Both the position numbers and the translations under genes were made by a program. From contig URUZ01000182.1 of assembly GCA_900551225.1 (NCBI GenBank), positions 1 to 10,469 of the forward strand: 10,469 bases of DNA, written 5' to 3'. Positions 6,096-10,469 of the stretch are shown one piece after another. This DNA is from an uncultured Clostridium sp. (lineage in GTDB: Bacteria > Bacillota > Clostridia > Lachnospirales > Lachnospiraceae). Under the pieces are notes generated by a model that saw nothing but the letters and a program-made list of their open reading frames with translations, was not told where the DNA came from and searched no databases. The number at the start of each line of letters is the position of its first letter. Position 1 is the first letter of the stretch.

Positions 6096-7064
6096 ATGAA
6101 ATGTGATGCAATCTGGGTTGCAGAACCCAACAAAATTGAAGTAAGGCCCCTTGAGATCGCAGATGAGCCGGGATACGGCCAGATTCAGGTGGAGGTCAAG
6201 GCCTGCGGCGTGTGCGCATGGGATTCTTATCTGTTCCAGGGAGTCACAGGGCCGGGTCCGACCCCATACCCCATTGGCCATGAGTCCGTGGGAATTGTGA
6301 GAAAGATAGGGGAAGGTGTCACCGGTTTTGAGGCAGGGGACAATGTGTTTCTGGGAACAGGCAGCAATGAGATGATGTGCAAGTATCTGAATATCATCGC
6401 CGCTGGGGCAGCCAAGCTTCCTGAGGAGATCGACGACTGGAGCCGGTGGATTATTGAGCCGACCTGCTGTGTGGTAAACCTTTTAAACAAGACTCAGATT
6501 GAAGCGGGCGACAGGGTAGCTCTGGTGGGCTGCGGCTATATGGGGCTTTTGACCTTGATGGGGCTTCTCAGAGGTTCACAGGCCGGCGAGGTGTCCGTAT
6601 TTGAGACCAGGCCGGAACGCAGGGAACTGGCAAAAAGCTATGGCGCCAAACTGGTATTTGACCCCTATGATGATGAGGGCAAGGCGTTTATCAGTCAATT
6701 AAAGGCAGAAGGCGGGGCGGATGTGGTCATTGAGTTTTCTGCCTCCAATTCCGGGTTTGAGCTGGCCAATGAGCTGATCCGCTATGAGGCGGGCAAGCTG
6801 ACCATCGGCTCCTGGCATCGCCATGAGATGACATTTGATGGTACAAAATGGCATCTTGGCGGGCTGACGGTGTACAATCTGTCTCCCATGAGCAACCGCC
6901 ACTATGCGGATGTCATGAAGCAGACAAAGGCGCTGGTTGACAAGGGCGTCTACACCCCCCAGGATCTGGTGACCCACGTGGCGGATTACAGGGACTGCCA
7001 GTCTGTATTTGAAAAGTCTATCAGCAAGAAAGACGGGTATATCAAGGGCGTTATCACATTTTAA
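6096..7064 (+). CDS. Zinc-dependent medium-chain alcohol/polyol dehydrogenase
   Basis: This 322-residue protein has the medium-chain dehydrogenase fold: a GroES-like catalytic domain (about 1-125) and a Rossmann domain (about 140-275). The catalytic zinc ligands appear to be C40 (CGVCAWD), H62 and E63 (GHESVG) and E121 (EPTCC), the sorbitol/polyol dehydrogenase pattern. The cofactor loop is GCGYMG at 145-150, and an acidic E170 at the end of the next strand favours NAD over NADP. The four-cysteine structural zinc lobe is absent: the region around 84-98 is short, with only C95. The start was taken as ATG 6096, seven bases after AAGGAGG (6082-6088); the in-frame GTG at 6090 touches the ribosome site. 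It probably oxidises the imported sugar or polyol, or reduces the isomerase product. The substrate is unknown. Confidence 0.88.
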   Translation: MKCDAIWVAEPNKIEVRPLEIADEPGYGQIQVEVKACGVCAWDSYLFQGVTGPGPTPYPIGHESVGIVRKIGEGVTGFEAGDNVFLGTGSNEMMCKYLNIIAAGAAKLPEEIDDWSRWIIEPTCCVVNLLNKTQIEAGDRVALVGCGYMGLLTLMGLLRGSQAGEVSVFETRPERRELAKSYGAKLVFDPYDDEGKAFISQLKAEGGADVVIEFSASNSGFELANELIRYEAGKLTIGSWHRHEMTFDGTKWHLGGLTVYNLSPMSNRHYADVMKQTKALVDKGVYTPQDLVTHVADYRDCQSVFEKSISKKDGYIKGVITF

Positions 7065-7078
7065 GAAGGAGAAACCTT

Positions 7079-8107
7079 ATGTTGAGAAAAAAATTAGCAG
7101 GATTTCTGGGTATTATGTTAGTGAGCATCTCCGTTCTGTCAGGCTGTTCAAGCCCCAAGGCGGAGAAAGGCGTGGAGGCCCAGGCCGGTGCAGAGACACA
7201 GAAACAGGAAACCCAGGAGAAGAAGCCGGTGATCGGAGTCAGCCTGGCCACGCTTCAGTTTCCATTTTACCAGGATATGCAGAGGGGGATTCAGAATGCG
7301 GCGGGTGATGATTTTGAGATCGCGTTTGTGGACTGTAACGGCGATGAGCAGGTGCAGATGAACTCTATTGAAAACTTTATTCAGATGGACTGCGAAGCGG
7401 TTATCATGACATACCAGAATTTCGACACCTTAAAAAGCATCTGCTCTCCATTAAATGATGCGGGGATTCCCATCATCCTGTGCGACGCTGGCCCTACGGA
7501 TTTCGTGTACCAGGCAATCGGCACAGACAACCGGATCGGCGGAAGGACAGCAGGAAAGTGGGCGGCGGAGGAGTATTTAAAGGACGTGGACAAGAGCGAA
7601 GCCCTGGATATCATCCTTTTAATCCCGCCCGCAGGCACATCAGCCAAGGCCAGAGCCGAGGGCTTCGAGGAAGAAATACTGAAGGTTTTCCCCAATTCCA
7701 ATATAGAGACATTCGGTAAATCAGCCGACAGGCAGGACTTTATGTCAACTATGGAGGATGCGCTGTCCTCCCACAGTGACCTGGATCTTGTATTTGGGTA
7801 CAGCGCTCAGGCGGGAATGGGCGCATATGATGCCATCGTGTCCGCCAAGAATGAACACACAAAGGTGGTGGGATTTGACGCCACGGACGAAGAGAAGGGG
7901 GCCATTGACAAGTCCGAGGACTCCCCTTATGTGGCCACTGTTATGCAGTATCCTGAGAAAATGGGAGAGATCGCGGTTCAGACAATCCGGGATTATGTTT
8001 TAGCCGGTAAGGAGCTGCCGGAAGATGAGAAGTACGTCAATGCAGGCGTTGGACTGTATACATATGGCGGAAAGATCATTACCGCAGAAGAAATTGCTCT
8101 TGACTGA
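7079..8107 (+). CDS. Sugar ABC transporter substrate-binding lipoprotein (RbsB type)
   Basis: This 342-residue protein is the extracellular receptor of the transporter encoded next to it. The N-terminus is a lipoprotein signal: MLRKK, a hydrophobic core, then a lipobox ending LSGC with C23 as the lipid anchor. A charged, glutamine- and glutamate-rich linker runs to about residue 49. The mature domain from 50 (KPVIGVSLATLQFPFYQDMQ) has the two-lobed periplasmic-binding-protein type 1 fold (Peripla_BP_4) used for ribose, galactose and other monosaccharides. Family features include EAVIMTYQN, IPIILCDAG, AIGTDNRIGGRTAGKWA and a late VVGFDATDE segment. The ATG at 7079 has AAGGAG close upstream, and the gene starts 14 bases after the dehydrogenase stop. 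The ligand cannot be named, but furanose or pyranose sugars fit the family and the operon. Confidence 0.93.
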   Translation: MLRKKLAGFLGIMLVSISVLSGCSSPKAEKGVEAQAGAETQKQETQEKKPVIGVSLATLQFPFYQDMQRGIQNAAGDDFEIAFVDCNGDEQVQMNSIENFIQMDCEAVIMTYQNFDTLKSICSPLNDAGIPIILCDAGPTDFVYQAIGTDNRIGGRTAGKWAAEEYLKDVDKSEALDIILLIPPAGTSAKARAEGFEEEILKVFPNSNIETFGKSADRQDFMSTMEDALSSHSDLDLVFGYSAQAGMGAYDAIVSAKNEHTKVVGFDATDEEKGAIDKSEDSPYVATVMQYPEKMGEIAVQTIRDYVLAGKELPEDEKYVNAGVGLYTYGGKIITAEEIALD

Positions 8108-8165
8108 CAATAAAGTGAATCCTGTTCTTAGGAAAGTACAGACTGCGTGAAACGGAGGAAGTGAT

Positions 8166-9692
8166 ATGGGCGTGGGCAGTGATGCAAACTATATTTTGGA
8201 GTTTAAAGGGATAGGGAAATACTTTCCGGGCGTGCAGGCATTGAAGGATGTCAGTTTCACGGCAGGCAAAGGGGAGATCCTTGCCCTGCTGGGAGAAAAC
8301 GGAGCCGGTAAGTCCACTTTGATGAAGATATTGGCAGGAGCTTACATAAAGGACGAGGGAGAAATCTATATTGATGGGCAGCCGGTGGAGATTACATGTC
8401 CCGAAGATTCGGAACGCCTGGGGGTCGCAATCATTTATCAGGAGTTCAACCTGATTCCGGGACTGACGGTTGCCGAGAACATTTACATGAGACGGCAGCC
8501 CAAGAAAAACGGGGTGATCGACTGGAAGCGCATGTATCAGATGGCCCAGGAGATCATCGATGAAATCGACATTAACATTAAGCCGACAGATCTTGTTAAT
8601 ACCCTGACCGTTGCGGAGCAGCAGATGGTGGAGATTTGCAAGGCAGTGTCATTGAACTCCAAGATTCTGATCATGGATGAGCCCACGTCTGCATTGACGG
8701 AGAGTGAGACCCAGAAACTGTTTCATGTTGTGAAAAAGCTAAACAAAAAGAATGTGACCATGATATTCATCACCCACAGGATGGATGAGGTCTTTGAAAT
8801 CTGCACCAATGCGGTCATACTGCGGGATGGGCGGTTCATCATGTCCGCCCCCATATCCCAGCTGACGCTGGATCAGATCATTGAGTATATTGTGGGGCGG
8901 GCTCTGACGGAGATCTACCCTGAAAAGGATACTGAGGTAGGTCCGGTCTATCTGGAGGTGGAAGGGCTGACGGACGGCGGCAAACGTGTGCAGCCTTCCT
9001 CCTTTGTGGCCCATAAAGGCGAGATCCTGGGATTCGCAGGCCTGGTGGGAGCTGGGAGAACGGAGCTTATGCGCCTGATCTTCGGCGCGGATAAAATCAT
9101 GGGTGGCCAGGTCAAGATCGGCGGCAAGCGGGTCAATATCCGCAATGAGAGGGATGCCATACGCCATGGGATCGGGCTTGTGCCTGAGGACAGAAGGCGC
9201 CAGGGACTGGTTCTGGCACTGAACGTCCGGGAAAACATCATCATGGCCAATTATGAACATCAGAAAACTATGTTTTATCTGGACCCGCGAAAAGAGAAGC
9301 AGGTCTGCGCCCAATACATTGACAAGCTTCTGATCAAGACACCGGGCCAGACACAGTATGCTAAGTTTTTAAGCGGCGGAAACCAGCAGAAGATCGCTGT
9401 GGGCAAGTGGCTGAACTGTGACCCGGATATTATTATCCTGGATGAACCTACCAGGGGGATTGATGTCAATGCAAAGTATGAGATTTACAGCATCATGATC
9501 CAGCTGGCCAGGGAGGGGAAGGTGATTATATTTGTTTCCTCTGAGCTGCCTGAGCTGATTGGAATGTGCGACCGGATCATAGTGATGCATGAAGGGAAGA
9601 TATCCGGGGAGGTCACCGGCAATGAGATCAACCAGAAGTCCATCATGTACTTAGCGACTGTAGAGGGGGGAAAAGCAAATGGAGAAAATTAG
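8166..9692 (+). CDS. Sugar ABC transporter ATP-binding protein, dual nucleotide-binding domains (RbsA/XylG/MglA type)
   Basis: This 508-residue protein carries two ABC ATPase domains in one chain, the normal length and layout for monosaccharide importers. It sits on the inner face of the membrane and drives the adjacent permease. Domain 1: Walker A GENGAGKST (43-51), Q-loop Q92, a degenerate signature (LTVAEQQ, 147-153), Walker B ILIMDEP with D171 and E172, and switch H204. Domain 2: degenerate Walker A GLVGAGRTE (292-300, lysine replaced), canonical signature LSGGNQQK (402-409), Walker B IILDEP with D426 and E427, and serine instead of the switch histidine near 459. This asymmetry is normal for the family. 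The ATG at 8166 follows GGAGG (8154-8158). The gene lies 58 bases after the binding-protein stop, with no terminator between, and overlaps the permease by 14 bases. Confidence 0.95.
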   Translation: MGVGSDANYILEFKGIGKYFPGVQALKDVSFTAGKGEILALLGENGAGKSTLMKILAGAYIKDEGEIYIDGQPVEITCPEDSERLGVAIIYQEFNLIPGLTVAENIYMRRQPKKNGVIDWKRMYQMAQEIIDEIDINIKPTDLVNTLTVAEQQMVEICKAVSLNSKILIMDEPTSALTESETQKLFHVVKKLNKKNVTMIFITHRMDEVFEICTNAVILRDGRFIMSAPISQLTLDQIIEYIVGRALTEIYPEKDTEVGPVYLEVEGLTDGGKRVQPSSFVAHKGEILGFAGLVGAGRTELMRLIFGADKIMGGQVKIGGKRVNIRNERDAIRHGIGLVPEDRRRQGLVLALNVRENIIMANYEHQKTMFYLDPRKEKQVCAQYIDKLLIKTPGQTQYAKFLSGGNQQKIAVGKWLNCDPDIIILDEPTRGIDVNAKYEIYSIMIQLAREGKVIIFVSSELPELIGMCDRIIVMHEGKISGEVTGNEINQKSIMYLATVEGGKANGEN

Positions 9693-10469
9693 AATATTTG
9701 AAAAACGTAAGGGTGAGACAACCGCCAAAGCGGTTGTGAGAAATATCAGCAACTACAGCCTGTATATAATGCTGGTACTGATGATTACGCTGGTTTCCAT
9801 GGTGTCGCAGGACTTCTTTACAGTTGATAACTTTGTGAACTTATTCCGCCAGATCTCCATATCAGGGGTGGCTGCAATCGGTATGACATTTGTGATGCTG
9901 ATTGACGAGATCGACCTGTCCGCAGGGGCCAACGCCGCCCTGTCCGGTGTGATCGCGTGTATGCTGTTAAAAGAAGATTTCGGCGTGTTGGCCTCCCATG
10001 GCTATCCGGGGGTTCTGGCGGCAATTATCATCGCAATCAGTATCTCCGCCCTGTGCGGGGCAGTGTGCGGCGTATTCCATACTTATCTAAAGATCCCGTC
10101 CTTTATTGTAACCCTTGGTATTTCCTACATTTATAAAGGCGTTGCCCTTCTTCTCACAAACGCTTACCCCATCATCGGTATGTCCGAGGAGTTCGAGGTG
10201 GTGGGCAGAGGATATATTGGCGGAATCCCGGTGCCCATTGTGATCATGTTTATATTGTATTTCATTGCATGGTTTGTGCTGAGATACACCAAGTTCGGGC
10301 GTTCCGCTTACGCCATCGGCGGCAATATGGAGGCGGCCCAGCTGTCCGGTATCCCTGTTAAGCGCAATAAAGTGCTGATCTTTGCCATCGGCGGCCTGAC
10401 GGCAGGTCTTGCGGGAGTAATCCTGGCGTCCCGCATGTTCTCCGGCCAGCCCACTGCAGGCGCCAACAC
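9679..10469 (+). CDS. Sugar ABC transporter permease (RbsC type), 3'-truncated by window
   Basis: This is the first 263 codons of a membrane permease of the BPD_transp_2 (RbsC/XylH/MglC) family, open to the window end; full-length relatives have about 320-340 residues. Hydrophobic segments occur at about 26-43, 61-76, 86-98, 111-133, 140-160, 183-201 and 232-250, in keeping with many membrane helices. The family signature IDEIDLSAGANAALSG (75-90) and the cytoplasmic ATPase-contact loop TKFGRSAYAIGGN-x-x-AA-x-x-SGI (204-225) are clear. The ATG at 9679 lies inside the ATPase gene (14-base overlap) and is preceded by a G-rich ribosome site (9662-9670), indicating coupled translation. The remainder of the gene and any further operon members, such as a kinase or a second permease, lie outside the window. 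Confidence 0.95.
   Translation, partial: MEKIRIFEKRKGETTAKAVVRNISNYSLYIMLVLMITLVSMVSQDFFTVDNFVNLFRQISISGVAAIGMTFVMLIDEIDLSAGANAALSGVIACMLLKEDFGVLASHGYPGVLAAIIIAISISALCGAVCGVFHTYLKIPSFIVTLGISYIYKGVALLLTNAYPIIGMSEEFEVVGRGYIGGIPVPIVIMFILYFIAWFVLRYTKFGRSAYAIGGNMEAAQLSGIPVKRNKVLIFAIGGLTAGLAGVILASRMFSGQPTAGAN

Noticed and set aside
6839..6850. GGTACAAAA element inside the dehydrogenase gene, like the putative operator half-site
   Set aside because: It is within coding sequence, single and not palindromic; treated as chance background.
8739..9314. 191-codon minus-strand frame opposite the ABC ATPase gene
   Set aside because: Shadow of conserved ATPase motifs; no independent evidence.

Overview
The window looks like chromosomal DNA from a Gram-positive anaerobe of the Clostridia, most likely a Lachnospiraceae relative (Enterocloster or Hungatella type). 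The evidence is mid-range GC, strong AGGAGG-type ribosome binding sites before nearly every gene, a sugar-binding protein made as a lipoprotein, and a class I ribonucleotide reductase small subunit of the clostridial type. No rRNA, tRNA, CRISPR array, insertion sequence or phage gene was seen.

Layout. (1) Positions 1-1022 hold the 3' part of nrdB, which enters from the left. (2) Positions 1029-1796 on the minus strand hold a creatininase, convergent with nrdB and only 6 bases from it. (3) A divergent intergenic region (1797-2005) separates it from a CodA-type cytosine/creatinine deaminase on the plus strand (2006-3274). (4) A perfect 18-bp inverted repeat (3281-3323) ends the deaminase unit and overlaps the end of a convergent PucR-family regulator (3319-4521, minus). 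(5) A second divergent region (4522-4792), rich in repeats, separates the regulator from a six-gene plus-strand operon running off the right edge: rbsD-type sugar mutarotase, xylose-isomerase-like TIM-barrel isomerase/epimerase, zinc alcohol/polyol dehydrogenase, sugar-binding lipoprotein, dual-domain sugar ABC ATPase, and an RbsC-type permease cut off by the window end.

How the genes may work together. The right-hand operon is a complete-looking import and early catabolism module for a monosaccharide or polyol-like compound. The sugar would be captured by the lipoprotein, imported through the RbsA/RbsC-type transporter, mutarotated by the RbsD homologue, and oxidised and isomerised by the dehydrogenase and TIM-barrel enzyme. 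No sugar kinase is visible, so the substrate is probably not ribose used by the classical route. The left-hand pair (creatininase plus deaminase) fits use of creatinine or a related cyclic amidine or pyrimidine as a nitrogen source. A PucR-type regulator sits between the two groups. Copies of a TTGTAC/GTACAA element lie in both divergent intergenic regions, so one regulator may link the two groups.

The most interesting points are the shared putative operator, the substituted active-site loop of the deaminase next to a creatininase with a full set of metal ligands, a hairpin that covers the deaminase ribosome binding site, and the kinase-less sugar operon of unknown substrate.
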